DNA of 64,000 nt from Setoptus koraiensis (Eukaryota > Arthropoda): contig CM106586.1 of assembly GCA_048013815.1 (NCBI GenBank), positions 11,656,001 through 11,720,000 of the forward strand, written 5' to 3'. Below, in pieces: positions 34,699 to 45,149 of the stretch. A program made the position numbers and the translations under genes. Numbering within the stretch: the stretch's first letter is position 1; the number at the start of each line of letters is the position of its first letter. The notes under the pieces are model-generated. The model was not told the DNA's origin. It ran no database searches and saw nothing but the letters and a program-made list of their open reading frames with translations.

Positions 34699-36315
34699 TC
34701 AGAGGGGCGGCTTCTCGCGGGGACCACTAGACCAAGGGTGACGCAATATCTGCTGACATGTGTACCTTTTGGCGGATTCGGGCTCTAGCATGTTGCTCAC
34801 CAGATCTTTAACAGCATCGCTAAATTCGATAGTATTTTTGAATTTGTAATCTTTTGTCAATTGTTTTTGAATCATTGTCTTCAATTCCTGGAATGGAAAT
34901 GGTAGCTTGTCGTTGAGCATGACGTACAGACAAACGCCCAGTGACCAAACATCGGTCTTTTTGGCGTCGTACGATTGCTGACGAATCATCTCAGGCGACA
35001 AATAAGGCAAAGTTCCACAGAAAGTATCGTTGAATTTCACTGAATTCACCTGATACTGCTGCTGTTGTTTCTTGTGGAAGTTACTCGGCGAAGCCGAGCT
35101 CCATTGCTGCGTCTGGCCCGTTTGGACGGCAGCTGTTGCGGCTACGGGAGGGTTACCTGCGTTTGGATGAAACAGCTGAGCAAAGAAACTTCCGTTTCGT
35201 TTTTTCACGTTCTGTTTGCTGCCGCTTCCGGCAATGTTGTCATTTCGTGAGTCAGTCTTGGGCGTTGTAAGCATCGTGTTAATATCTGAGCCGTTTGTAC
35301 TATTACTGTAAGAGAAATCAGTCAATTTTGGACTGTATTCATTGTCCAACAGAATATTCTCCACTTTGAGATCTCGATGAGCCAAATCAAGCGAATGTAA
35401 ATAGGCCACAGCCTCTGTTGACTTTACAAATATTGGCCTGGCAATTGGTTCGGAGATTGGGCCAAACTTTGCGATCAGATCAGCTATAGTGCCTCTGGAA
35501 CAGTATTGCATCACTATAAATATTCTGTCAACTATTTGCAGTATTTCATATATTTTACAAATGTTTGCGTGACTTACTCTCTTTAATATACTCAACTCTC
35601 TGGGTAAAAATTTGTATCTGTAATTGTCTGAGGTTTTGGTGAGATTTATAGATTTGATGGCCACCTCTTTATTTTGTTGATTTAGGGCCCTGTAAACGCG
35701 CGCATAATTGCCAGTGCCAACCAATTGTACTATTCTGTATTTGCGCAACATCTCGGCATCCTCAACAGTCTCTTGCTGATCCCTGGCTTCGATTTCTGAC
35801 GGCGTCAATTCTAGATCTGCCTGATCTTCTGTGTCCACTAGCAGTTCTCGTCTTTGTTTGGCCGACTCCATTTCTGCCACACCACGTGTGGGCATTTGTG
35901 GTGAAGGTCCTGCCGGAATTGGTGGTCTCTTGATGGCCGGCCGATTGTCGGGTGTTGGTGGGTTGACCGTTGCAGTGACGTTGGTACCTATGGCTGCTCC
36001 AACATTAGCCATCATCTGTGGACCAGCTTGGTGGCGTGAGTATTTGTGTATCCTTTTTGAGTGGGCGGCCGCGGTGGCCTGGATGGCCGGTATTATATGG
36101 TAACGACGATTCGCCGATTGGTTGTGGTCAATGTGAGCTGTCTCGTTGGGGCCTCCCATAGTAGCTGTAGCTCTGTCCCTTTCTTGTTGTTGTTGCTTTA
36201 GTAACTGATCATTGGCAAGTCTGGGTGGTGGCCCAATAAAGTGCGTGAGTAAATTCTTTGGCTCTAACCTAATAATTTTTTTTGTTGTCTCCGGGTTACT
36301 GGTTGATTTCTTCAT
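34699..36315 (-). CDS. TSSK-like protein kinase with activation-loop insertion, 538 aa
   Basis: The kinase domain spans about residues 192-532 and fits the testis-specific serine kinase group. It shows GTGNYARVY (Gly loop), VAIKSI with the ATP lysine, PRELSIL, HRDLKVEN, FCGTLPYLSPEMI, DVWSLGVCLYVMLNDKLPF and RHPWSS. Two oddities stand out. The DFG motif reads DFS, which may weaken Mg binding or change regulation. About 90 Ser/Gln/Asn-rich residues are inserted between DFS and the FCGT segment. The N-terminal about 190 residues are low-complexity, and the insertion is a candidate docking site. Head to head with the next kinase gene. Confidence 0.85.
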   Translation of the reverse strand: MKKSTSNPETTKKIIRLEPKNLLTHFIGPPPRLANDQLLKQQQQERDRATATMGGPNETAHIDHNQSANRRYHIIPAIQATAAAHSKRIHKYSRHQAGPQMMANVGAAIGTNVTATVNPPTPDNRPAIKRPPIPAGPSPQMPTRGVAEMESAKQRRELLVDTEDQADLELTPSEIEARDQQETVEDAEMLRKYRIVQLVGTGNYARVYRALNQQNKEVAIKSINLTKTSDNYRYKFLPRELSILKRVSHANICKIYEILQIVDRIFIVMQYCSRGTIADLIAKFGPISEPIARPIFVKSTEAVAYLHSLDLAHRDLKVENILLDNEYSPKLTDFSYSNSTNGSDINTMLTTPKTDSRNDNIAGSGSKQNVKKRNGSFFAQLFHPNAGNPPVAATAAVQTGQTQQWSSASPSNFHKKQQQQYQVNSVKFNDTFCGTLPYLSPEMIRQQSYDAKKTDVWSLGVCLYVMLNDKLPFPFQELKTMIQKQLTKDYKFKNTIEFSDAVKDLVSNMLEPESAKRYTCQQILRHPWSSGPREKPPL

Positions 36316-36714
36316 CTGGACAATCGAAAGCCACCCAGAATCACTTTATTTGCCCTTTAGTTTGAAAGTTTATTGGAGTATCTGTGCTCAGAGTGCTTGA
36401 ATTTACGAATCTCTTCAAATTTTATCATATCACGATTCATTAATCATTGTATTCCAGATGTTGTAGGCAGGTTTAGTAGGGATGGCTCATAGTATCACGT
36501 TTCGTATTAATGACAATCGGCGATCAATCTCAACAGACGGATTGTCAAGCAACACGATTGTGCATATCACGTGATTCAAGTAGACAAGGTGAAAACAAAA
36601 ACTTGTCACTGCCTAATTTGATTGACAACCGATAGTTCAAGCCGGTATAAGCCGTGAGAGACGAAAAAAGAAGCTACACTATAATAATAATCACAAAACT
36701 GCATATCTGTAGCT
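36316..36714. promoter_or_regulatory. Bidirectional promoter region between two kinase genes
   Basis: The two TSSK-like genes start 399 bp apart and point away from each other, so this stretch must carry both promoters and leaders. I see no certain TATA box. A tcacgtgattcaag piece near 36,568 contains a CACGTG E-box palindrome. Confidence 0.5.
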
Positions 36715-37653
36715 ATGGCGGCACATGCGGAATTGGACCCCAAAACTCAGGCTGTACTCAAAAAGAAAGGCTACATCCTGCAGAAGAAACTGGCCGCTGG
36801 CGCCTTTGGTCAGGTCTACTCGGCGATAAAATCTAATAAGGACGGCAAGGAGGAGATGTCTGCAGTCAAAGTTATGGATCTGGAGAAATGTGGCGAGAAA
36901 TTCAAGCAGAAATTTTTGCCTCGCGAATTGAGTGTGCTGATACAGGTTAGGCACGTCAATGTCATCAGGATATTTGATATTTTTCGTATGGGTGGAAAAA
37001 TTTATATCTTTATGGAGTTTGCGCCCAATGGTACAATCGCAGATTTTATTAAAAAAAATGACGCCTTGAGTGAGTCACGAAGTAAAACATGGTTCGTTCA
37101 GACTAGCTTAGCATTGCAATATTGCCACAACAAATTTGGCATTGCACACCGCGATATTAAAGTAGACAACATTATGTTAGATTACAATAATAATGCCAAA
37201 TTAACCGATTTTGGTTTTGCTCGAATCGCCTATGACCCGGACACAGGAAGACTCAATCTAAGTGAGACGTTTTGTGGCACGTTGCCATATTATTGCCCAC
37301 AGATACTACAAAAGAAACCCTATAACCCTTTCAAAGCCGACGTTTGGGCAATGGGAGTGGTTCTATATGGTATGTTGAATAATAAGTTTCCGTTTAAATT
37401 CAAAGATTTACGACTAATGCTAAAGACACAGTTGCAAAGAGTTTGGAAATATAGAGAAGACAAAGAACAAACATTATCTCGAGATGTTCGCGAATTACTG
37501 GCGCGCATGTTCGAACCCGACGAACAGCGTCGGCCCACAATGGATGATGTGATGCGACACCCCTGGTGCTCTGGAACTGGTGCATCTGGCCATGTTTCTA
37601 ATTCAGGGGCGCGTGAACGGTCGGTGGACTCCCGGTCGGAGCGTGACGGTTAG
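36715..37653 (+). CDS. TSSK-like protein kinase, 312 aa
   Basis: This is a compact kinase: residues about 20-284 hold AAGAFGQVYSA (Gly loop), SAVKVMD with the ATP lysine, LPRELSVL, FMEFAPNGTIADFI, HRDIKVDN, LTDFGFARI and DVWAMGVVLYGMLNNKFPF. The catalytic Lys, HRD and DFG are all present. The APE motif is CPQ (LPYYCPQIL), so the Glu that normally pairs with an Arg is Gln. The length and the tail-free layout match TSSK1/2-type kinases, which act late in sperm formation. A short Ser/Arg-rich tail follows (SRSERDG). Intronless, start ATG 36,715. It is more conserved than its head-to-head neighbour. Confidence 0.88.
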   Translation: MAAHAELDPKTQAVLKKKGYILQKKLAAGAFGQVYSAIKSNKDGKEEMSAVKVMDLEKCGEKFKQKFLPRELSVLIQVRHVNVIRIFDIFRMGGKIYIFMEFAPNGTIADFIKKNDALSESRSKTWFVQTSLALQYCHNKFGIAHRDIKVDNIMLDYNNNAKLTDFGFARIAYDPDTGRLNLSETFCGTLPYYCPQILQKKPYNPFKADVWAMGVVLYGMLNNKFPFKFKDLRLMLKTQLQRVWKYREDKEQTLSRDVRELLARMFEPDEQRRPTMDDVMRHPWCSGTGASGHVSNSGARERSVDSRSERDG

Positions 37654-38274
37654 CAATGGTCCATTGCCAATGGACATTGCACGGTCAAACAACTCTATAA
37701 TCAGTTGATTTCGAAATTCACAATTGATTAGTGCTGATCGATCTGTTAAGTCTAATCAACATTCAAGAGCTGAACGGAATGGCGCATTGTACATAAATAC
37801 CAGATAGAAAAGTGGAATAGATTACAACTAACAGCAACCAAGTCCAATTCGTATCGCTTTTCTTTAAAAATTTCAGGCGCTGTGAGAATTCCTAGCGTTT
37901 TCATTATGCGCTCTTTCGATGTCTCGATATTTCGGCCTTGCTATAAGAGTGACGAACGGAAACGAAATCAGTTCTGCTTGGAATTCCTGTCTTCGAGCAA
38001 AGACTGATTACATTTGAACCGAAACGTCTGAACACAGTTCATTTAAGGCTACCGATGAGTAGAAAAATGAGTTGATAGGCGTAGGAGTCACAGAAAAATG
38101 ATTTTTTGGTACTTTCGATGATCAATCGATTGAATTGATTTCGTTCTAGAGTTAAACCAAGTTGAACGAACATTTTCCATGTTCAAATCATCGGTAAATC
38201 TCATTGTAATCAACATTTTCAACTACAAAGAGATTTGGAACGGATCGTAAGACGAAATAAGTGGCTAGCGTCAG
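37654..38274. other. Intergenic stretch between convergent genes
   Basis: This lies between the kinase stop and the second-exon stop of the next minus-strand gene. I see no further gene or clear repeat. Confidence 0.45.
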
Positions 38275-39403
38275 TTAGCAACAAGACTGTCCACCGCTGT
38301 CTAGCTCGAAATGAATATCCTCGAAAGTATTACAAATAAACAGCTTGCCATTCTCCAACCAGGGCCCAATTTTAACGGAAAAATCTAGAATCAGGCAAAT
38401 TGTGTCACAATTAGTTTAAAAAATGAGAAAAATTAGTGTTAGTCAATAAGTTATGAGTTTGAGTGGAGCTAGACTGTATAGTATGACTGTATAATATGAT
38501 GAGTACTATAGATAGGACAATATTACCTTTGTGACAGGCTATGCCGGAGTATTCTTCTGACCGGTTCAACAATATGACACATCTGAGATCCGTGATTTCT
38601 AAACACAACATCGCCTCAACAAGATCATGAGTGATGTAAATTATATTCATTGTTTTGTCCCTCAAGGCATGGGCCAAGCTCCTAAGTAGCTGCGGATTTT
38701 TTTTTCGTTCTCTGCCATCTAAACAATTCGCTATAAAAACCATTAAATCGCCGTGATTTGTTTTGGTCAATAGTAATTTTTGATCTTCACCAGATAAACT
38801 GCCAAAGGTGTAAAGTTTGATGAATTTCTTCTGCCTCCAGTCATGCAATTGCTTTGGAACATCATCATACACAGCTATTCTGAGATGTCCCTCATTGAAA
38901 CCATGCTCTATTAACAATTTCATAAAAAGAGCAGTAATTTGACTAATATTGTTCGTCTGAATTCTCCATTTGATATGTTCTGCAACCATTTTCGGGGTGG
39001 AATTAGCCGATCCTCTCGATTGTGATCGATGCGGCGATAAATTGTCGCTTGGACTTGATAGCCTGGAGCTCCTTTTTTCAGGTTGCGCCTTCATATCGGC
39101 AAAACGATGATCCGCTATTATGGGTAAATCTATGAGTCCAGCTTTGAGCGCAACAAACTGCTCGCGTCTTAGCCTGGCCACAATTCTCATCATTGTTTTA
39201 TCTTGCCACGCTGCTTCAACATAAGTGTAAGTATTGGACAAAATATAATCGACGAATTTCGCCTCTGCTAAATTGTCCTCAATTGCAATAGTTCCGTAGA
39301 AATCCATTATGATGTTATTGGGTGCGGGTAGACTCAGTCTCTTTTGCTTATTGAAGAAAAGTGTCATCTTCGCCCTCGAAGGTGGACTATTTTTGGGGAC
39401 CAT
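38275..39403 (-). CDS. Enolase-phosphatase E1-like HAD protein, second copy, two exons, 328 aa
   Basis: Exon 1 runs 39,403-38,527 and exon 2 runs 38,384-38,275, with a 142-bp intron (donor G/GTAATA, acceptor TTCTAG). The splice is supported by homology: it gives the end NTFEDIHFEL, which matches the ENOPH1 C-terminal helix, while reading through would give an unrelated tail. Landmarks are IIMDFYGTI at about residue 34, YDDVPKQLHDW, LYTFGSLSGEDQKLLL, the NHGDL segment, IIYITHDLVEA and VILLNRSEE. The nucleophile Asp is kept, but the next key acid is Tyr. The motif IV Asp is His (ITHD for ITD), and a Ser/Arg-rich insertion interrupts the cap. It is probably a pseudoenzyme. Confidence 0.75.
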
Positions 39404-39714
39404 TTGGTCACTGCTCAAGCAACTATGGCGAAAAGATTGCCTAGTCAACAAGCGTATGGCCAATTAGAGTTTTGTGCTTCATGAGATCAACAGTCATTCG
39501 TAACAAGGACCGGTCAACTTGTTGTAAGAAAAATTTTCTTCCCTGACCATGTCACGTGCTTGAATGCGTCAAACTCACAAGTTTGACAAAACTTCATTGA
39601 TTCTCGCTTGTGCAGAACAGGTCAGGCCGAAACATGATTCCAAGTTATGCCACAATCAGTCGCTAACGAGTTACTTTTTTATGCAATCGAATTAGCCTCA
39701 TGTATTAACTTCAA

Positions 39715-40330
39715 TCCGTAGGCCTAATGATTAGAGTCGGGGTCTTTACATTGAAATCATGAATTAAACCAAGAGAGATGATTAAATCATTTTAGGCTTT
39801 TAAGAATATAGACCATTTTCACTTTAAACCATGATTAAAATAGGCATTTTTCGGACGAAATGATTTTTAATATTTCTTGGCTTCATTGAAATGACTTTTA
39901 CTCAGAGATTCTGGATTGTATGGCTTTTATTAGCAATAAAAACCATTTAGACCAACATTGATTTAAACCATGGTCTGAACCATGTTGATTAGATCGAGCG
40001 ACGATGTATAGTTGGGTGTCAGCGCGAAGTCGATAGGTGTCGCATGCCATAATTTTGCATGTATTTTTAATACAAAATGATTTAAATCATTGATTTTAAT
40101 GGTTTCTACTCCAAATTGGTTTAAACCAACCGACATAAAAATCATATCGTCCATTTCGCGCAATATTAATCATTTAGACCATGGTTTAAATCAGAAAAAG
40201 AATAAGAAAAATGAATTAATCATTTCGTCCAAATAAAAGCCAATGATTTAAATTTTTTGGAATAGACCACGATAAAATCCACAATGGACGAAAAATAAAG
40301 ACCCCCCACTCTACTAATAATCGATGTATA
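39715..40330. repeat. Inverted-repeat element with repeated ttaaaccatgg motifs
   Basis: The left end, attagagtcggggtcttta, and the right end (reverse complement of about 40,295-40,318) agree over roughly 20 bases with few differences. Inside, gatttaaaccatggtct at about 39,959 and agaccatggtttaaatc at about 40,176 face each other. Many atgatttaaa or aaatcatt pieces recur, and the cattt(c/t)gtcc piece is mirrored. There is no coding capacity. It looks like a MITE-type or foldback element of about 610 bp. Confidence 0.7.
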
Positions 40331-41366
40331 TGTTGATGCAATGAATAGATTTGATACAATTCGCTACATCCTACAGGCTAATTGTAACAGCAACGGGGGA
40401 AAGATAAAGATTTCGTGGCGAATCAGAGCCAAAGATCAGCTACCATTGAAACAGACAGTTCGTGGAGCACTGTGTTTGAGTTCAATCACCTTGAGAAACT
40501 TCAGTCAATCTTCTTCCTAATTCAGTGACCCGTCGCTAAACTCACAAGGGATTTTCCTTGAAAGAGACTTGGCTTTTGGAAAAATGAGGAATGGTTTGAG
40601 AAATGCTTTGCATAAGGATTACGAGAATGATATTAAAAATCTCTGAGGACGAACAGTTTCCGAGGAATAGATCTTTTGTTAAACTTTATTCACTCAATAC
40701 TGGAGTTTGATTGTGAAGGGGTAATGTTCGGATGGTATTTGATATCAATCGATTTTGAGCATCAATCAAATAGGAATCTAAAAAAGTCAAATAGATCGAA
40801 GCCGACTGTAAAAGTCCTTTCGTCACCTGATGTAGCAGGCTTTTGGATCGATTTAGTCAACGGAAGCTTTAATGTCAACTCTGGGATGGGCTTTTTTGTC
40901 GTTGCAGAAGACATTGGAGATTTTCTTCGATGAAATCCAGCGGGATAGAAAACATGAGTCACCTGTAGCATCTCCGACCAAGGCACGATTCTCCGAAACT
41001 CTCAAATCTCACTGACCGTGCATCAAGAACCGAGTTTGTGAGTGTTCCTTGTTGGTGTTGAGCGAGTGAATAGGGTCATAGCAACTTGAAACTCTAAGCA
41101 AAGATTTTCATTCCGACTACATTCAAATTTGCTTGCTACAAAAGAAACCCTATAACTACGATGTAATAAAATTAGTAGATTATTGATCATTAATGACAAA
41201 ACAGCCTAAGTTGTGCTCATGTTTAGCACATGCAATAACCGCCAGATACAAAGCGAAGGACAGTTTTGTAGCCTTTATAAATTCGGTACGCACCATAATA
41301 CCAATTAGACAGATTGACTATGGAACGAACTAGACTAGATCTAACCTTCCAAACAGAACAACACCC
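40331..41366. other. Intergenic stretch
   Basis: A few ORFs of 70-85 codons lack family resemblance, and two overlap on opposite strands. I see no supported gene. Confidence 0.4.
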
Positions 41367-41692
41367 ATGATGAATTATCTAAGAATCAATGAAGAGATAT
41401 CTCGTGTTAACATCTCGTGATGCTCAGATGCTTTTTGCTCCTCTTCTTCGTGGTTGCTTGCAGTTTTCCCTAGATGCTTGCAGAATACCAATAAATATTG
41501 CTAATCTTGATAACTATTATATTCTTTATTTTGGGTGTCATGACTTTGATAGTGGCAAAGGTGATCCACGGATTAGATCTATTTTGCAATTATCTAGAAC
41601 GAACAATGTCAGGCAAATTAGTGGCAAATAGCTTATTGCAAACTAGCGAAAAGATTCAAAAGTTATTATCGGTTCGACCGAGGAAATGTTGA
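41367..41692 (+). other. Small ORF region, possibly unresolved exon(s)
   Basis: An ATG-ATG start at 41,367 opens a 17-codon frame. In another frame, 41,498-41,692 encodes a membrane-helix-like stretch (ILITIIFFILGVMTLIVAK) followed by a charged part ending RPRKC, and overlaps the start of the next CDS by 7 bases. No frame-compatible splice was found to join it to that gene. It could be an upstream exon, a separate small protein or leader sequence. Confidence 0.3.
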
Positions 41693-42371
41693 TCAGGCAA
41701 CTATCTAACGTCAGAAGAACGCACTTAATTTCATCTGGTGTAATTGTGTCTATCACTATTATCCTATTGATACATTCTGACACAGTAAGAAGGAGCGATT
41801 GCAAGGGTTACTTTAACGAGTGCTATCAAAGACTACCTGCCAGTGAAGCTGGTGATGCTTTAAACATATACTATTGGTCTGATTGGATTGGTATAAATCA
41901 AGTTATTACTTTGATTCTTTTTTCGATTACAATAATTTTCGTCACTTATTCTACCAGATTAACAAACCGACGTTATATTCTAACTGGGTCAACGATTGAA
42001 TTGTTTTTTTTGATTCAGATTGTTTATTTGCACTTTGGTGATGACAGAGGTAAGATAACACGTGTGTGCTTCGCTTGTACCTAAAAATCATACAATGATT
42101 CCGAAAAGATTAATAACAATAAATTACATGTCATTGTTGCTGTTGCACACCAACTTCCTCATCTGTCTGTATGTGAAAAGTTTTTCCCGCAGACCAATAT
42201 AGAGATGCCTATACTTGGGCCATATATTCGCTCATTTACACAAGAGGGTCGTGGTTTTGGATTCTAATTAAGATATCTCTATACTTATATATATGCATAC
42301 AACTAGTAACACTTGTAATCGTCTGCAGTATATCTAGGTATCTTAAACTAGTGAGTATCGACTGGACTTAA
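41686..42371 (+). CDS. Four-pass membrane protein, two exons, about 180 aa
   Basis: Exon 1 is 41,686-42,049 and exon 2 is 42,193-42,371. The intron is 143 bp with donor GAG/GTAAGA and acceptor TTTCCCGCAG. The frame is kept and exon 2 supplies a last hydrophobic helix. Hydrophobic helices lie at about 14-31, 70-88, 97-117 and 140-168. The first outer loop contains two Cys (SDCKGYFNEC) before a WSDW motif, a layout like claudin/PMP22-type four-helix proteins, but the family signature is not certain. Without splicing the ORF would end soon after the donor (RVCFACT). The start ATG overlaps the end of an upstream ORF. Confidence 0.6.
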
Positions 42372-42514
42372 GTTGGCTTTCGGATGAAATCCGCAATTCA
42401 AAGTTAATTTATTAATAAGTAAATTTCAGCCATCTCTTTTCATGAAATATACAGATTGATTCGTTCTGACACATCCAACTTTGCAGCCTCGACTCTAAAG
42501 GAATCAGTTTATCC

Positions 42515-43432
42515 ATGCCAAAGTACGCAAGTGCTACTTCGATTAAAAAAGAAAAAAATCAAGATCTCCCCGAAGATTTCCAGCTACTATTAACACCCGC
42601 ATTCTCAGCCATGTCAAAAATAACAGATCACCTATTTTTGACAGGTGTGGGTGGCATGACAAAAGAAAATTTAAAAAAAAATCATATTGACTACGTGGTG
42701 AATGCAACTACAGAGGCTCCATTCTGGGAGGACATTGATTCGCTCAGGGTATCTGTTGAGGACGACAGCAGCGCCAATATTTATCCTTATTTCGATCCTG
42801 TTGTTGATAGAATACAAGATGTAATAAATCGCAATGGCCACGTGCTCGTTCATTGTTTGGCTGGTGTTAGTAGATCCGCCTCAATTGTTATCGCTTGGCT
42901 AATGAAATATAAGAGAATGGATCTCAAGACCGCCTTCAATTATTGTTACAATCAGAGGCCCGTTATCAGGCCCAACAACGGTTTTCTAAATCAATTAATA
43001 GTATACGAAAAACATTTATTCAATAGTAACTCAATACAAATGATAGAGGTTGATGTAGACGGAACACTTATAACAGTGCCTCAATTTTTTATAGAGGAAC
43101 ACCCCAAATTAGTAATGCTAGAAGTGCTAAGGGTAAAAGCTGCGGCCAATATTGGTGAACCAATAACAAATGAACAACAAGAAAAACGACAAGACAAACT
43201 GTCAGAAAATAGTAGATCATCGCGATCACAAGCTAGTCAGAAGATCAGCGCGTCGGAAGTGACTAAAAGAATGCATCAGGCTGAAAAGTCGACTTCAAAG
43301 ATTAAACCGGATCAGGGAAGTCAGGCAGTCGCCGACGATGCCCAGACTAGGCAAACGCAAACCCAGTATGAGTTGTCACGATTCAATAAGTCATGGAAAA
43401 AGCCCACTTCGAAGAAAGCTATAAAAAGATGA
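42515..43432 (+). CDS. Dual-specificity protein phosphatase (DUSP14/18/21-like), 305 aa
   Basis: Residues about 30-170 are an atypical dual-specificity phosphatase domain: MSKITDHLFLTG, a VVNATTE strand, VEDDSSANIYPYFD holding the general-acid Asp, then VHCLAGVSRSAS with catalytic Cys114 and the Arg of the Cx5R loop. RPVIRPNNGFLNQL follows; it is typical of the DUSP14/18/21/28 group. All catalytic residues are present, so the protein should remove phosphate from Ser/Thr or Tyr. The C-terminal about 130 residues are Lys/Ser/Gln-rich and probably disordered, which is longer than in the usual compact members. ATG start; no intron. Confidence 0.88.
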   Translation: MPKYASATSIKKEKNQDLPEDFQLLLTPAFSAMSKITDHLFLTGVGGMTKENLKKNHIDYVVNATTEAPFWEDIDSLRVSVEDDSSANIYPYFDPVVDRIQDVINRNGHVLVHCLAGVSRSASIVIAWLMKYKRMDLKTAFNYCYNQRPVIRPNNGFLNQLIVYEKHLFNSNSIQMIEVDVDGTLITVPQFFIEEHPKLVMLEVLRVKAAANIGEPITNEQQEKRQDKLSENSRSSRSQASQKISASEVTKRMHQAEKSTSKIKPDQGSQAVADDAQTRQTQTQYELSRFNKSWKKPTSKKAIKR

Positions 43433-43677
43433 TTGGATAACTATTATAAAAGATAAATCAATAATAGTCATGACTATTTCGTAGCATACGCTCCCAGAAC
43501 TGTTTCTCATGAACGTATACTCATCCTGCTCATCATCACTCTTTTTGGCGATGCCTCTTTACTCTTTTGAACTAATATACAAATCGACAAAAAATTTAGA
43601 CTCTGTCAGTATAATTTTCTGACCAACAAAACCACCATGTTATCTTGATTAATCTAAATCTAAAAAGTACGAGTTGT

Positions 43678-44637
43678 TTACTCACTATCTTGCTCAGGCG
43701 GCCGCCTCTTTTTATTTGTTAATAGATCACCGATAATTTCGGCCGTACGGGCCACCTGTATGGCGGCCGGAGGTGCCTGCCTTGGCAAATCAAGATATTT
43801 CATAGGCCTAGTTTTTCTACCTGCTGTCAACATGCCACCTATGATCGCTTGTGTTTTCGCCATTTGTGCGATTGTCTTTCTCGTGGTTCCCCCTATCTGG
43901 ACCCTGTAGTTATCGTTCTTCGATAAAAGTGATTCGTCGCTCTTGAGTGATTTGCTGGACACACTGGGATCGCTCTCTACACTTTTAGATTCACTCTTAT
44001 CTAGACGATGTTCCAGCCTTCCTCCACGTTGTTGATTCCCTTTTAGTCGCCCTGTCGAGCTAGTTTGCGGTGGTTTGTTTTGCAGCGATTTTGAAAGTCG
44101 TTCAATCGTCAATTGCACATTCGATTGTGAGTCGTCAAATGGCCAGGTGGAATGAGGCGATTTAGGTTCGCTTGAGACTTGTTTCGCGGCTACAAATTTC
44201 GGTCTCATGGGAAATTCGGACAATTTGTAAATTATTGGTGACACGTGATCGGGCTTAATTGATTTTTTACCAATATCCAATGAAAATTGCTTCCCATTGG
44301 ATTTTCGTGAAAAATTTTCTCGTTTTACATGTGATTCTGGCTGCTGGGGGTATATCTCAACCTTGTTGGCCGCCAGCTGGGACTTGCTGAGGGTTTTTGT
44401 GGCGCCTATATAACCTAAGGTATCCTTATTTACATCAAGACCATAGTTCTGTTCAATTCTCTTGCGGAAGCAGCAGCATTGTCGTCGCTTACAACAGCAG
44501 TATATAAATATTATACTAATAGCTGTTAGAAAAGTAGCTGCTATCAACAAATACTCTTGCCAGCCAAATTGTGATGGAGTCTTCAATATATTGTATGCCT
44601 GTTGGGGAGATGTTGATGGTTTCTCATTCGCTACCAT
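43678..44637 (-). CDS. Single-pass membrane protein with Cys-rich juxtamembrane and basic tail, 319 aa
   Basis: Residues 27-46 form a hydrophobic helix (YLLIAATFLTAISIIFIYCC). It is followed at once by a Cys/Arg cluster (CCCKRRQCCCFRKR) that looks like a palmitoylation and membrane-retention patch. The long tail is Ser/Lys-rich and ends with two related blocks, MAKTQAIIGGMLTAGRKTRP and VARTAEIIGDLLTNKKRRP, an apparent internal duplication of an about 20-residue motif. The motif A(x)TxxIIG(x)(M/L)LT is notable. No family is recognised. ATG start. A palmitoyltransferase gene lies elsewhere in the window, but any link is speculative. Confidence 0.7.
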   Translation of the reverse strand: MVANEKPSTSPQQAYNILKTPSQFGWQEYLLIAATFLTAISIIFIYCCCKRRQCCCFRKRIEQNYGLDVNKDTLGYIGATKTLSKSQLAANKVEIYPQQPESHVKRENFSRKSNGKQFSLDIGKKSIKPDHVSPIIYKLSEFPMRPKFVAAKQVSSEPKSPHSTWPFDDSQSNVQLTIERLSKSLQNKPPQTSSTGRLKGNQQRGGRLEHRLDKSESKSVESDPSVSSKSLKSDESLLSKNDNYRVQIGGTTRKTIAQMAKTQAIIGGMLTAGRKTRPMKYLDLPRQAPPAAIQVARTAEIIGDLLTNKKRRPPEQDSE

Positions 44638-45149
44638 TCATGAAAAGCCGACAGGATTTAAAACGAAGGATGTGTTTACCTTGCGCGATCGATTGATGGC
44701 TTTGATGCAGTACAATATTAAGAGTGAATTACCTTTACCAGAATTGATGACAGACACTAGATCTATCATTCAAGAGCTCATTGAAACTTTTACAATATGG
44801 AATCAGCGCGTGATCCTTTTGATCTTTGATTTTTGTACAATAGTTGCACTACAAATACACAATTTCGGTCATACAGTAAAGTGTAGTAAAGTATAATTTT
44901 CTTGTTGGGGCATGCACGAGATCGGGCAGCTAGGAGCATCTTGGAATACAGTAGTGTATGACATAGAGTCTTTAGGGAAATACAGACTTTGCAGATGCGG
45001 TTGTGTTAGTAGAATGACTGAATACAACTATCACCACAGAGAAGAACAGAACCGGTTAGTTTCTGTTTCTGTGAGATCCAAACGCTTGATTTTTCAGATT
45101 TTTCGGTTTTTTTTCAGTCAAGGCGATCAAGGGAGAGGCAGCCAAGAAA
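44638..45149. other. Divergent intergenic region with an ORF remnant
   Basis: An ATG at 44,695 opens 66 codons (MALMQYNIKSELPLPELM...), which end in a hydrophobic stretch. The reading looks better than chance, but no family or splice partner is evident. A ttttttttcag acceptor-like site lies at 45,107-45,117, just before the next CDS. Confidence 0.3.

Noticed and set aside
35831-36103. Plus-strand ORF opposite the minus-strand kinase (and similar ORFs opposite the other large genes)
   Set aside because: These are antisense readings of well-supported coding regions with no independent support.
41498-41696. Splicing of the hydrophobic ORF at 41,498 into the four-helix gene through a 136-bp intron (41,561-41,696)
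   Set aside because: The sites are weak and none of the three frames joins correctly.
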